A stretch of DNA of 64,000 nucleotides from Fuerstiella marisgermanici (lineage in GTDB: Bacteria > Planctomycetota > Planctomycetia > Planctomycetales > Planctomycetaceae). Below, piece after piece: positions 43,601-58,600 of the stretch. The translations under genes and the position numbers were made by a program. A model generated the notes under the pieces. That model made no database searches and had not been told where the DNA came from. It worked only from the letters and a program-made list of their open reading frames with translations. The stretch spans positions 1,612,001 through 1,676,000 of the forward strand of contig NZ_CP017641.1 in assembly GCF_001983935.1 (NCBI RefSeq), written 5' to 3'. Position 1 is the first letter of the stretch; every line of letters begins with the position of its first letter.

Positions 43601-46600
43601 TTGAATGGCGTCGTGGTGCTTCCAATCCCACCATCGGCAGCTTCCAAAACCAGATTGCTCGACTGCACGGCCAGAGTTCCGGTACCCGCCTTGGAAATGG
43701 CGTTGCCCGTCTTCAGTGCCACAATGCCTTCGGTCGTGACGTTCTGAACCTTCAATTCGCTTTCAGAACCGACGAAGACAGCGCCTGTCGCGGACACGTT
43801 TAGCGTCGTTGTTGCGGTCAGGTCGACGTCGTCTCGTTGACCGACTTCGATGAACGTCAGGTTTACTCCGGCAGCACTCGGATTCAGCGCAACCTGAGTG
43901 ACCGTCGCCGCTCGTCCGGTGTCGGCAGTCAATGTCCCCATCTGAGTTAAGCGAAGTTGCAGGTCGGTGACTTCAGCAATTTCCCAGAATGCGCGCGGTG
44001 GCGTGACATTGGCTGAGTCGGATTCCAGCCGAATGTGCATTCCAACTTTATAGCCGTCGTCAATCCAGCTCCCGGACGTGCGTCCGATAACATCGCCTGT
44101 CGTCGCGTTGGGAATGAAGTTCAAATTGGCTGTGACTGGCGTGCCTGCGATGAACACAACATCCGCGCGTTCCGCCCCTGCCAACGCAACTCGCTGAGGT
44201 GTCGTGAGTGACGCTTCTGAAAGGTCGATCGTGATGGCGTCGGTGTACTTGCCCACGTTTCCATCAACAATCTGAACGTTCACGTTCTTGCCGCTGATGT
44301 TGTCCGCTTCGATTGTCGCTTGAGTGTCAGTCACTTCCTTCAGCAGACCGGCGCCGATCGTGTACAGCAGTTCGTTTTCTGTCCAGATCTTGATGCTGCC
44401 AACCAGCGCATCACTTTCTTCGGTCGAGAGCGTATACGTGAAGTCTGTCACGTTGGTCGCCGTCAGGTCTGCGGCGTTGTAGGTCCCCCGAGCGTAAGCG
44501 TCCCATGTGTCGTGCAGCGTGTGGTATTGCTGGGTCCTCGAGTTCTGAATCGTGGTAATGGCCGCCGTGATGTAGTCTTCCAGTGCCTGGCCTGTCAGCC
44601 CGTCGGTTATGCCTTCGGCACGGTAAAGGGCGTCATAGTCTTCCTGCTCCTGAGTCGACAGCGTGACCTGGAAGTCTGCGTCGTAGACCGTCGGATCGTC
44701 CTGCGTGTTTCGCCAATTCCAATATGTGCGGTATTCACCTTCTTTGCTGGCTTTGAATGTATTAAGTGTTTCCGTCACTTTGTCGTTGGCACCGGAACCT
44801 GCTGTCAGTTGAAGGTCCTGCCACAGTCCGTTGGCCAGTTCGTTGTAGGTCCGGTCGTCGCGTTGTTCGAGTCTGTTGCCGTCGATCAGTGATCCGGAGT
44901 TCAGAATCAGACCAACGTCGCCCGTGGACGAAACGATTGACTTGACGTGCAGATTGCCGGTCAGTTCCTGCAGGTAGATGCTGCCCGATGCCGTGGCTAC
45001 AAATACGTTTGTGTCGGCTGTTCCTGAATCAACTGTCAGGTAGCGATCAGACGCTCCGATGGCACCGCTGCCTGCTGCTAGCGTCACCGAACCGCCGTAC
45101 ACGTTTGGCGTGCCGGTATAGTGCGTTGGGCGATCGATTCCGCCCAGGCTTGTGAGCGTGACATCGTGGCGGCCGGTCGACTTGGCCTGTTCCAGATGCA
45201 GTGCTCCACTAATTTCTGTCAGGCTGATGGCTCCCAGGGCCACAGCATTGACGCCCGCGTCGTCGATATCCGGAACGTTGGTCGTCACGCCGCTGATCTG
45301 CCCGGCACTCGACGACAGCACAACGCGTCGTCCGCCCACTGCCGCATCTTCTGACGCCTGGACAATTCCCGCCGAAGATGTGATGGTTGTCACGCCGGTG
45401 GTGTTCAGCACTGGCCCGGAAAGAATGACTCGACCGCCTGAATTCGAAGTGACCGTCACGTCGGCTTCGGTGTGTCCGATAAAGTCGATCGCGATCGACC
45501 GGTCAGCGCGGAACGTATGAGTGGCGACGGTTTCCTGCTTCTTTTCTTCCACCCACGTTTGGTAGTTCGTCTTCTTGCCGTACCACGTGCTGGTCTGCCA
45601 TTGGTTGGTTTTGTACCTTCGTGGTGTTTCTGTGTTGTTCGTTTGCGAACTGTAGGTGTAGTTGCCCAATGCGGAGCTGGCTTTGTAGAAGTAAGTTCCT
45701 TCATCCATAAGCTGAGGCTGCGAAATCACTTCGGTACGTGGACCGTCGGTGATGTTGCTTGGGTCAGCAGCCAGCGCATCAACGCCCAACCATGCCGACG
45801 ATCCGTAGGTCGTCGTCGTGCGTGTGGCGGTTTTCATGCCCACAGAAAATCCATAGCGCCAGTTGCTTTCAGGCGTATAGGTTGCTGAGTCGGGTGGTGT
45901 GGTGGCGCCTGTGGTGTGGCCATACAGCGTGGCGAGCGGCGCGGCGCTCGTGCCTTTGGCTTTATCAGCGATCAGCAATGTGCCGCTACCACGCTTAGAC
46001 GCATCTAGACGGACAATCTCAACGTCCAGCGACGTCTGATTGTCGACGTCAATGTTGGCGTAGCCATCCAGCACGCGAATGGTGCCGCCACCGGTACTTA
46101 AGATGTGTCCTGTCAGCTGGATATTGCCGCCGCTGACTCGCAGTTCGCTTACAATAATCCGATCGGTGACGCGGTCGTACTTCAAACCGAAATCGGGATT
46201 CGGCGACTGAAGTGGTGTGTAGCGGTTGGTCGAACCGTTCGACTTAATCGATGCAATCTGAGATGCAACCGACGCGCCCAGAACAAGCGTATAGTCAGAC
46301 TTGCCGCTCTGAATCACGCCGTTGATGTTCAGGTATTCGGCATTGATGATAATCGTGTCGCCGAACAGCGTCGTAGACGACGGCGTTGTGAGTTTGGCGA
46401 CGGCCTGATTGGTATCATACGCGGCCATTCCATTGCCCAGAGTCTTCAGATCTCCGTATGGATCGCCGGCAGTGCTGTGCGTTGAAACTCCGTCAATAAA
46501 GACTGTGCCGCCCGCAATCGTTGTGATATTGGCCGCCTTGATGCTGGCCTTGTAAACGATATCGCCAGCAGGATTTGAAGCCGTGAAGTTACCGTTCAGG

Positions 46601-49600
46601 TTGATGACTTCGCCGGAAACCACAATGGCCGGATTTGGGTAAGTGACGTCTCCCGCGTAGTCATTGGTGTTAAATGTGTTGCTCACCGTGATCGTTGGCG
46701 TGGCGGACCCCGTCCCACCAGTGATTGCGCTAAACGATGCCGTTCCATGCCCTGTTTCGTTCTTTGCGGTGATGGCCGCCGTGTTGGCCACATTGTCGCC
46801 GTTCAGAAATAGCCCGCCGTTTTGTTCGGGAATATTGATGCCCTGAATCTGTAACTGAGCTGGCGTGTGGTTGGTAATGGTGACGCTGGCGTCTCCAGGA
46901 GCATTCAGAACGCCCGTACCGCTGCCGAGCAAAGCATCCGCTCGAACGTCGACGATACCCGCCTGAGCTCGAAGTGGCTGGACGGCAGCGGTCATCACAT
47001 ACACTTCATTCGCGGTGAATGAGCCGTCTGATTCCAGCGTTCCCAGGCCATCAGCAACAAGTTCCGCCTGAATTCGCGCAATTTCTGACTGGTAGAAGTC
47101 TCGCAAAGTCGTGTTGGTGGTTCGATACAGTTCCAGCTGCGTCCGCGCATTGTCCAGTTGAGAAAACAGACCGGTACTCAGAATTTGCTTGCCCTGCGTG
47201 ACCGTCACTCCGGGTGTTGCAGTGATGTCGGTAATCGTCCCCGAAGCCACTGTCCAGCCTTCTGCTTGCCCCGATTCATCCTGGCCGCCAAGCACAAGCG
47301 AGCGATGACGTTTCGTGCCGGTTTGCAGCATTCCGTTGACATTGACAATGCCGTCCGCGTTGGTGTCGATCGAACCGCCGAATACTTCCTGTCCACCCAG
47401 CAAACTGTTCACAGCACCCGCTGCGGCAGTCGCCCAGTTGACAGCTTTGGCCTTGCTCTCCATATCAGCGAGTCCGAGGCGTTCGGCGTGCAGCTTGATG
47501 TCTGCGGCAGACCTCAACGCAGCCCCGCTGTTGATGTCGATTCGATTCGTTTGAAGCAGTCGAGCTGTCGAATCGATGTCGTCAATCGGGATTGCACTGC
47601 CCGCAAACGAATCGGAAATGGCTTCCAGATTGTACTGGTCTCGATTGAAGTTCGTGTTCGTCCCGGCGGAAATCAGCAGATCGCCGTCGGCTGTGATTGC
47701 AGTCCCCGTGCCAACGGTGATTGTGTTGACGGGTCGTAGATCAGACACGGCGTCTGCGGTGCCGACCGTGGCGACTCCGAAGGTTTCGATGTTTGTTTTG
47801 GTGCGTACATCGCCGGTGCCGCGAGCTGACATCACGATGTCGCCCACACTGTTTAAAACGGAATTCGTGCCCGTGGAAATCGTGGCGTTGTCTGTGGTCG
47901 TCTTGATGATCGAGTCGGCACCAGCGCCGCTGAATGCACCGCCCGTTGTGAAGCTGACTTTGTCTCGCCCGGTGATGTCATTCAACGCCCGCAGAGCGAA
48001 TTCACCGGCGGTTGATTCCGATCCGGTGACCGACAGCGATGCCGTGCCACCGATGTTCACTTTGGTATCAAAGGCAATCGTCGTCTCGCTTTTTGCACTC
48101 GCCCCGCTGACCAAACCACCCGTCGTGCCTCGAATGTTATCAGTGGTCAGCGCCGGCTTTCGGAACACGTTGCCTGCATCCATCGTGATGGCCGTCGCAG
48201 TGATGGTGGCCCCTGAAGCCACGTCAACCAGCACATTCGTATTGGCAGAATTGCGAAGTCGAGCCCCCGCTCCAGCCAGCAAACCACCGGAAAATGTCCG
48301 CACTCGACCATTCAATTCGGCCGTGCTGATGGCACTTCCCGTCAAAGCGCCCGTCAGCGTGATTGTGCTGTCGCCAATCGAAGTGGTGACGTTGCTATTC
48401 TGTGCCGTCATTGCACTGGCAGAAGCGCCGGCAATGGCACCGCCGCTTCCAGCCAGGTTATCAGAAAACTGCCTGTGATCGCGGACGGCTCCGATAACCA
48501 ATGCTCCACCGTTCAGGGTCGCATTGTTGCCGATCGTCGCACTAACGGCGGTCGTTGATGTCGCCTGAGCAAAACTGACGCCAGCGGCCAGCAGTCCGCC
48601 GGCGTAGCTGTCCGCTTCGGCCTGATGGTCACCGTTGCTGGTGGCAAGAATGCTGGTCGTGCCCAGCACGTTTAGCACAGAGTTGTTAGCCACTGAGCTG
48701 CTGACAGTTCCGCCGTGATTCACAAGCGTGCGAGTCGAATTGACGCCAACAAGTACTCCACCAGACGCTCCCGTCGTTTTGGCTTGAGCCGATCGACCGG
48801 ACGACGGCTTGTTCGTAATTGAACGTGCTGTCAGCGAGGACGAAGTGATCGTTCCGGCGACTACTGTCGAAACTGCAGGCGCCACGTTTACGGTGGACGC
48901 GGACGCACCGACTGCCAGAGTTCCGGCGTTGACCCCATACGCGAACGCCGACGATTTCGGGGTCGCGGACGCTCCAATGGTGATGTCGTCGGCCACTACA
49001 ACACTACCGGTAGCGAACGCAGCAACCGTCGGCGTGATATTGACCGTCGTTGTCGATCCACCGGCTGCCACGGAAACCACACCCACTGCAACACTGGATG
49101 AGCCTGTCGTGCTGCTGGCTGTAGATGTGTTGATTGCGTTGACGTTCAGGTCACCGGACATGGTCACCGTAGATCCGGTGACGTAGGCGCGCGTCGTCGT
49201 CGCGATGCTGTTTGTCGCATTCGCACCACCGCCGCTGGCTGAGACAAGTCCACCGGATAGGGCTGCCGCGTGAGCATGAGCGGTGATCGTCGCATTTTCT
49301 GTGGCGGTGATCGTTAGCGTGTCATCGACTTCCTGCCATACAGACGTGTTCTTGTAGTTTTCCGTTCCCAGGTTCACGCTGCTGATGTTTTCCCAGTACG
49401 TCGTATCAGAAAAATTTTCCAGCGTAAGATTCAGGTTGGTGACGTTTTCCCACTTCGCCGTGTCGAGGTAGTCTTCTGTCGCAAGATTGATGCTGGCTGC
49501 GGTGCCGATGTACTTGTACGCAGCACCGGGCACGCCCTTCGCGGAATCGTACAGCACGGAAAGCCGCACTCGATTGCCAGGGCTAACTGACTGCGTTCCG

Positions 49601-52600
49601 TTCGATGTGGCAAAGTTGTCGGCTCGCCCCTTGTAGCGATAGACCTGACCAACATTGCCACCCGCTGCATGACCAGTCGCCACGCGGACGGTTTCGTTGG
49701 CATTCACAACAACGGACGTGCTGGTGGATTGATGAGTGCTGGAATGCCCGAGAAATTCGTAAACCGCCCCGACACGTCCCAGCGCACTTTGAGCACTCGC
49801 AATTCGCACTCGATCGCCAGTGCTTAGCGTTTGACTTCCGGCGGATGACAGTTGGTCTTTCGCCGAACCGATCGTGGAATTGTGCACATACGATTCCACC
49901 GTGTTTGTAATGGCATTGTCGGCCAAAGCCACGCTGACAGCGGCGGCTCCGCCAATTCCAATGGCTGCCGATAAAGCAGCGGCGCCTGAAAACGACGTGA
50001 TGGTCGACGTATCCGTCGCGGTGATGTTCGCGCTGCGAATCGACGCGCCCGTGCCGCTTGTGTTTTGAATGTACGAACGTATCGTCTGGCCAACTTTGTT
50101 TTGCGTGCTGGCTCCCGCGCCCGCGCCGGCCGCGGCGTAAAGTCCGGCGGCGACTGCTGCTGATGCGGCGGCAACGTTTGAGGTGACGCTGGCGCTGGAG
50201 TTCGTCGTGAGATTCAACGTGCCGTCCACGTTAATCTGCGAACCCGTGATATATGCGGTAATCGTCGAAGAACTCGCGCTGCCCGTAGCGTTGTAGCCGA
50301 TGAAATTCTTCGCTGTGGAGGAACCGATCGCCACGCCGACGCCCGTTCCACCAAACGCGAGTGAAGCCGCCAGGGCTGCCACGGAAGACGAAATGTTGGC
50401 CGTGCTTTGAGCGGCCACTGTCATATCGCCGCCAGCATCGACTGTGCTGGCCGAAACGTAAGCGTTGGTATCCGTCAGAATCACATTGGTCGCGTCAGCG
50501 CCCGCTCCACTGACAGACGCGGCAATTCCCCCGATGGCAACCGCAAGAGACGCAGCCGTCGTGGTCGAAGAAATCGTCGCCGCATCCGTGGCCTGCACCG
50601 TGAGTCCTCCGGTACTCGTTTCGATGACCGTGTTGGCGTCTCGAATAGACGCCGTGATGTCGTTGTCAATTTCGTTAAAGGCGATCGCCACGCCGATGGA
50701 GGCCGCGAAGCCTGCTCCGCCAAAGCCACCGGCGATTGATGCTGCGCCCGTCAACGCATTGATGGTTGACGTGTCGCTGGCCAGCACGCTGATGGCGTCG
50801 CCTTTCACGCCGCTCGCGCCATCGCCCACAATTTCGGCAGTTACGTCCGTGGCGATGCGGTTCTCGGCACCGACTCCCGCGCCGCTGATTCCCGCGCCGA
50901 CTGCTCCGCCACCGACGGCGACAGAACCGGACACTACCTTCGCGTTGATAGTCGATGTTGACGTGGCTTTTACGCTGATATTGTCGGCAGCGGTGACGCT
51001 GGAATCACTCAGCTGCGCGACAACTTCCGACGTGTCTGCAATCAAGTCAACTCGCTCCCAGAATCGCCGATCGCCGTAGTCCTGCGCCTGAAGATCAATT
51101 CCAGCGCCGACCGTTGCTTCTGTTAGATTTATTCCGATGTACTTGTAGACGTCGCCACTACGAACACCTTCTGCGATGCGCACCGTCTGATTTGTATTCA
51201 ACGCTGCGGGGTTTTGACCCGACGTGTAAGTCGCCGCGGTGGCCAGATTCGATTCGTAGCCAATGATGTTGCGAGCGAGGCCGACTCCGATCGACGCCCC
51301 CACGCCAACAGCACCAATGCCGACTCCGGCCGAAGCACTGAACACCAACGCATCAATTTTTGAAGTTCCAGTTGATTCGACAATGACGTCATCTGCCGAG
51401 ATCAGGATGCTGTCCAGGACCTGAGCTCGCGTGGAACTGTGAATCAGATTCGCTGAGTCAGCTCCGGCACCGCTAACACCCACACCAACCTGTCCGCCCG
51501 CGATGGCCGCTGATGCGGCGGCAGCGATGACCTGGATAGAAGCATTCTGAGCCGCCTTGACTGTGAGATGCCCGGTCTGAGTCGTAACGGCGTCGTTCGC
51601 GTTCTTGATCTCGGCTTTGATGGTGCTGCCGATATCGTTTCGCGCAATCGCTGCTCCGATGGAAACGGCAACTCCCACCTGTCCAAACGCAGCCGCAACA
51701 GACGCCGCGCCGGCGAATGCGCTGATGACGGATTGGTCAGTCGCTAGTACATCTATGGCCGACGCTTCGAACTTTCGTCCCGCGCCGCTGCCGTCACCGT
51801 CAATCTGAGACAGCACATCCATTTTGATGGTATTTTCGGCATACACACCGGCGCCACTCACACCAACGCCAACCTGGCCGACGCCGACTCCGACAGAACC
51901 TGCAAAGACCAGACTGCCGATTTTCTGAGTGCTAATGGACTGCAGGGTAAGCTTGCCGACTGCGTCCACCGAACTGTTTTTGACGACAGCCGTTGTACGA
52001 GCCGTTCCGGCAGTTCCGTTGGCGCTTGATCCGATATGGTTTTCTGCGACAGCGACGCCCAGAGAAACTCCAACGCCCTGCTGCCCACCGCCGATGGCCA
52101 ACGAAGCCGCAATGACGGCGGAATTGATCACGGCCGAATTGGTCGAATTCACTGTGACCTGACCGGCGCTGGCGATGACGGCACTTTCGATTTTCGCATC
52201 TGTCTTGGTCAGGATGCTGTTGACCGCAACGGCTCCTGCGCCGCTGATGGCGACGCCCGTTTTGCCGACACCGATTCCTGCCGATGCAGCCGCAGAAACC
52301 GCGCTCACGTTGGTTTTGGAGACTTCAATCTTGGTTCCGTCCGACGGATTCACAGACAGCATGTAGCTTGCGCCGTCACCGGCCACCAATAGCCACGACT
52401 TACCTTCCTGCAGGATCGAGAGTTTCAGATCGACTGCTTTCCGTTGCCACACAGTCGTGTTAGAAAAATCGGCGGTCGACAGGTCAATCGTCGCATTGTT
52501 GGTTCCCAGATAGCGATAGATCGCTCCACCCACACCACCGCTTCCGTAACCGGACTGCAGTTTGACCTGATCGTTGGGCTTGACGGTTTGAGAACCATCT

Positions 52601-55600
52601 GCCGTTGTGAATGCCCAATCGCTGCGGACACTTTCGGCCAGCGGAAAGGTCAGGCTATTGGACGGTGCGCCTTCCAAGGCTGTCTTCAGCGCACTCATGA
52701 TGGCGGCATCGGCGGTGGCGTCAACGGTCGCTTCGTCGACACTTTCGGTATCGCCATTGTCTCCTTCAGCTCGAGCGGCATCGTCGAGTTGACTGCTGGA
52801 GAATGTGAAGTCGAATAACTTGGTTCCTCGAGAAATCGCCGAAACGCCAACGTCGCCGGTGTTTGTCGTCACGTCCGCATTGCTGGTGACGGACGCTTCG
52901 GTTTCGCTTGAGATTTCATTGAACGCCAGCGACAGCCCGATGCTGACGGAAACAGCCGTGCTGCCCACAGATGCCGCCACGGAGGCAGCACCGGCAACCG
53001 ACTTGATGGACGAACCATCATCAGCCGTCACGTCAACGGACTTAGCGACGATTGTTCCACCAATGATTCGACCTCGAACATCCGTGCGAATCGTGTTTTC
53101 TGTGTACACACCGGCTGCACTGGCTGCGACAGCCGTCTTCCCGGCGGCAACACCCACGGCTGCAGACAGCACTGTGGCATTGATTTCAGAATCAGAATCG
53201 GCAGCGACGTCCAGATCACCGGCCGCTGTGATTGAGCCCCCTTGGATGGTGGCGAAGACTTCCGCCGCGTTGACGGAAAGGTCCGCAGGAGCCCACGCAC
53301 TTTTGTCATAGTAATTGACGGTGCTAAGGTCGATTCCGGAAATGTCGGTCAGGTTCGCACCAACGTATTCGAAAATGCGCCCGCCAAGCGGACCGCCGAC
53401 AACTTTCACTCGCTGACCGGTTATCAACGCCGTTGGTTCCGCAGTGCTAAGGTGGTTGTGCGTCGTGGTGGAGGTATCCCAGCCAATCTGATTTTTTGCG
53501 ACGGACAATCCGATCGCGATACCTGCAGACGTACTTGGACCGACGGCAACGGATACAGAAACCGCCCGAACCAATGCGTCGATTCGAGAATCATCGTCTG
53601 TCTTTACAGCAACGTCGCCAGCATCGCCGCCGCCCGCCACCGTGGTCAGCGTGCTGTTTTTGATCTCCGCGTTGCTGCTACCCAAAATCGTGTTGAAGGC
53701 CAGTGCTCCACTGCCGCTGACAGAAACGGACTTGCCGGCCGACAACGCCACACCGATCGCCGTTGACGTCACCGCCGCATCGATGAGGGCATCTTTTTTC
53801 GCTTCGATAAGTACGTCCCCGGTCAGCGTGCCCGAGGTCGCTGTGTCGATCAAAGCGTTTGCGTCCGAGTCGATTTCATTTCGTGCCAGTGTTACGCCGA
53901 TTGCCACGCCCGATGAATCGTCAGCCCCGACTCCGATGGCAACGCTGCTGGCTTCCACATCGGACGTAATTTTGGTGTTGTCATCGACAGTGACCGTGAC
54001 CCCGGCACCGGCAGACAACGTCGACGCTGTTTCGATGCTGGCGTCCACGTCCGTCGCAACTTTGTTCATCGCCAAAATGGCTCCAACCGTAACCGTGTCG
54101 CTGCCTCCCAGCGGAGTGACTGACATGGTGCTGTTGGAATTCGTAATGCGCGCGTCGATCGCGGCGTCTGAATCTGCCGTGATAGATACGGTGCCGGCAG
54201 CGTTGATCGTCGTGCTCTCAGTATGGGCATTCGTGGCCGCCGGTGTCTGAGTTGCAATCGAAGTTCCGATGATGGCGTCAACGGTGTTGAACAGGAAATT
54301 TTGAGCCTCATAGCCAACCGTGTTGAAGGCCATGACGACCCCGATACCGTGGCCATTGGATTCCACGTTCGCAGCAACGGTGGCGTCGATCGTTGAATCG
54401 TTTTCTGCCTGCAGTCGGATATCTCCTGTGCCTGTGGTCGTCAGCGTACTGTCTTTGGCGTACGCATCCGCTGTAGTATTTACAACGTTGGCAACGATCA
54501 CGGCGTTGACAGCAATCGACGATCCTTCGCCCGCGATACTTCCACCACTGGAAGTCACTGTGCTGCGTGTTTGAGCGTTAATGACGCCCGAAAGATCGGC
54601 ATGGATAAAGATATCGCCCGACGCCGAAGCCGCCACGTTATCAACGAAAGCATCGACGTCACTTTCGACTTCGTTGCGAACAATCAACCCGCCGAACGCG
54701 GCGGAATCAGAATCGCTGACGCTAAGGCTTAGCCCCGGAATCGCATTGGTCGGGTTGACCTTCGACATGGGGAGCCATCGGTTGGTGTTGGTGAAGTCTT
54801 CGGTCCCCAGGTTGATCGTCGCCGCAGACGTGCCAAGGAATTTGTAGATCTCTTCCGGTGCCGCATTCACCTTCCGCCACTTTGACGTTTGAGAAAAATC
54901 CTGTTCTTCAAAGTCGACTCCACCGGTCAGGTCGGTTGTCGAAATGTATTCCATGACATCGCCAGCCGCAGCACCTGCGGTGTCAAACTCCAGTTCGACG
55001 CGATCGCCTTTGGTGACGGTTTCGGGCAGGTCGTATGATGAATAGTCGACGGAATCGATCAGCACCAGGTCGTCTTCGCTGACCGATCTGCTACCGGATC
55101 GATCCGTGAAATCAACGCCGTCGAGTCCCACGATCGCATCGATCAGCAGGCCCAGGCCCGCATCGTTGGTCGTGGATTGCAGCGACTGAAGCTTGCTGTT
55201 GGCAGTAATGGCCGCATTGTCCGAAGCTTGGACTTTGATCCCACCCGTACCCGCTGTGACGCTTTGCTTTGTTGTCGTCGTGGAATGAATTTTCGCTTCG
55301 GCGTCACTGCTGACAACGTTGGTGGTAATGGCCAGCCCAACGGCCATTCCACTGGCTCCTGTCAATGCTGCGGCCTGAGAATCGGTCTTGTTGCCGAGTG
55401 TCGCTGTAATCTTCGCGCTGTTGTCGGCTGTAACGTTGACAGCATTGGCTGCTGTGAGAGTCGAATCGACTACCGTGGCGCCCGTGCGTGCCGGCGTTTC
55501 TGTGCCCAGCGCCGATTGCCCCAGCAAAGCGTTGCCGGTATTGAACAGCAGGTTCTGAGCTGCCCAGCCGATGGTGTTGAAGGCCAGCGTGCCGGTGATG

Positions 55601-58600
55601 GCAGTGTCACCGGTGGATGCAGAAGAAATGTTTCGAGCACTGATAAAAGACGTGTTGTTGGCCAACACGTTGATATCAGCAGCTGCTGCGGTTGTCGTGA
55701 TATCGCTGTCCTGAACCAATGCGTCTGCCGATGACAGCACGTTGTTGGTGGCGATGGCTCCGCTGACCGCCAAAGATGTGCCTTCGCCAAACGCACTTCC
55801 CCCGGAGGACGTTGTTTCGGCATCCACCAGCGAGCGAATGACTGCGTCTTCGACGGCCGTAATCGTGACCGTACCGACAACGTTGGCATCGGTGTTCGTT
55901 AATACGGCGTCCACATCACTGACCACATCGTTGCGGACCACTAGTCCACCAACCGCGATGGAATCGGAATCGGTTAGGTTCAGCCCTTCCGGTAGAAATC
56001 GCGTTGCTGACACTTCGTACCAGTATCCGGCGTCCGAATAATCTACCTTCGAAAGGTCCAGACTGGTCGATGCTGGTCCCATGTAACGGTAGCGACTTCC
56101 TGCATCACCTCCGTCCGTATGATCGTTGGCCACGGTCACGACTTGACCGAAGTCGATCGTGCGAGTCCCTTCAGAACTGACCATGTCTGTTGGATGGGAA
56201 GCGGCCGCCTGCAGACTGTTCTTCAGAACGCTGACTCCACCGTTGTTGGACGTGCTGGATCGAGCGATCAGTTTTGTGTTGGCGAATATCTGTGTGTCAT
56301 CCTTCGCCTCGATCAGCAGAGTCCCACCGACGGTGATCACACCATCGGGCGTGGTCGTGGCGGAAGTCGGTTCTGCAAAGTCGATGGACGCATCGGTGTC
56401 TGTCGACACCATATTGCTGGTCACAAGAATACTGGCAGCAGCCCCGGTTGCTCCGAACAATGCCGACGCTGCGGAATCGGCGGCGTTGCTGATGGTCGCA
56501 TTCAGCGCTGCCTTGTTATCGGCCGTGACAGACACGTTCCCATCCACTGTCAGCGGCGTGTCGCGAACGTACGCTTCGGCTTTTGCTGGCTGAGGGGTCC
56601 CAATGCTTGTCTGCAACAGTGCGTCAATCGTGGCAAACAGAATGTTCTGAGATTGATATCCCAAGGTGTTGAAGGCCAGTGTCGCACCAACGGCCGTGTC
56701 TCCGGACGAAACCGACGTGTTGGCAGAAGCATCGATTCCCGAACGGTTTTCACCATAGACCGTCAGATTCCCGTCCGCATCGATATTGCTGTTGGTGATC
56801 GTCGATGACGCGGAACTTAACACCATGTTGGTGGCAACGGTTGTCCCCACCGCCAGTGACGTACCTTCACCGAACGCACTTCCCCCTGACGACGACGTGA
56901 CGTTTTGAGTGAATGCTTTGATATCCGCCTGTTCCAGTGCGTTCACGGTCACGTTGCCGGCGGCAGCATTCCCGGTGGCCTGCACAATGGTCTTGTCGAT
57001 ATTGGCCGTCACGTTGCTGCGAGCGTCGTTTCGGACAATGATCACCCCGACGCCGATGGAATCAGAATCTGTGATGTTTCCGATCTGCGGAATGAAGTCG
57101 GCCGATGCTGCCTGCACGCGTTGCCATCGCGATGTATCGGTGTAGTTTTCGGTTGCCAGGTCAACGTCGACTTCGGGGCTGCCAATAAAACGGTAGATGT
57201 TGCCGCGAATGTTGGTCGTTGCAAAGTCGTCGGCGATGCGCACTTTGGTTGTCTGCCGCCGGTAGACCGGTTGCCAGCGGTCCGTGTTGGAATATGTTTC
57301 TGCGCCCAGATCGACCGATCCGGGAGTGCCGACAAAGCTGTAGACTCGGTCTGTCTCCCCCTCTTCCGTCGCGCGTTTCAACACTCTTGTACCAGCGGCA
57401 AGCGTCTGAGTGTTGTCTGTCGTTTCAAAGTCATAGTCCAGCCCGCCCAGGCTACGCGAGCCGGATTTGGTGGTGTAGTCGTACTGATTGTCCAGGAACT
57501 GGTCGATCCACGCGATCGCCGTACTGACTCCACCATCGTTTGTGGTCGTTGATGTTGCATCCAGTTGAGAATTCGCGTCAATCCGCGATTTGTCGCGAGC
57601 CTCAACAACCACGTCGCCACCGGACTGAACTTTGCTTGACGCCCCGGCCGCGGTGAAATCAATATCTGCCGTCGCGGCACTCTGCACCATGTTGCTGGCC
57701 AGCACCGTTCCGATGGCCATTCCGCTGGCGTTGACAATTGCCGAAGCTGCCGACGTGGTTTCGTTCGTCAGTATGGCATTTAGCTGAGCGTCAGAATGCG
57801 CCTTCACGTTGATGTCACCAGATGCGACAACCGGCGTGTCACGAATATAGGCGACGGCAGTCGACGGAACCGCTGTGCCAATGTCGGTGCCAACCAACGC
57901 GTTGATCGCTCGCGTCAGTACATTCTGGCTGGCATAGCCGAGCGTGTTAAACGCTAGAGTGACTCCGACTGCCGTATCACCCGATGTAATGGCACTCTTG
58001 TTCGTCGCGTTGATCGCTGCCGAGTTTTTCGCCGTGACGTTCACATCGCCGTGTACTCCAGTTCCGGTCGTTGTCACGCTGCTGTCCAGGACGTGCGCGT
58101 CAGCGCCGCCCTGAACGGTGTTCGTCACAATCGATGCGCCGACGGCCAAAGATTGTCCCGAACCATACGCACTGCCGCCGGATGAGCTGGCTGTTGCGTC
58201 GGATGTGGCTGTCAGGTCCTGACTTCCATCCGCGTTAACGGTGACGTTTTTGGCGTTCGACACCGTCATGTTTTTGACAACAGCATCGACATCCGCGACC
58301 AGGTCGTTCCGGACAACCATGCCGCCAATACCAATCGAATCAGAATCGGTAACATTGAACCCGGTCGGGATAATGTTGATGGTGTCCAGCTTCCGCCACA
58401 ACCCAAAGTTGGAATAGTCTTCCGTGCCCAGGCTAACGGTGTCCCCGGCGTCTGTTCCCATGTACTGATAGATGGCTTCTCGATCGCCGTTGTCTTCCGC
58501 GTGATCCGAAGCGACGCGAACTTTGTCACCGAACTTCACCAGCTTGCTGCCGGACTTGCTTGAGTACTGATAATCATCCATCAGCTTTGCGGCGAATGAA

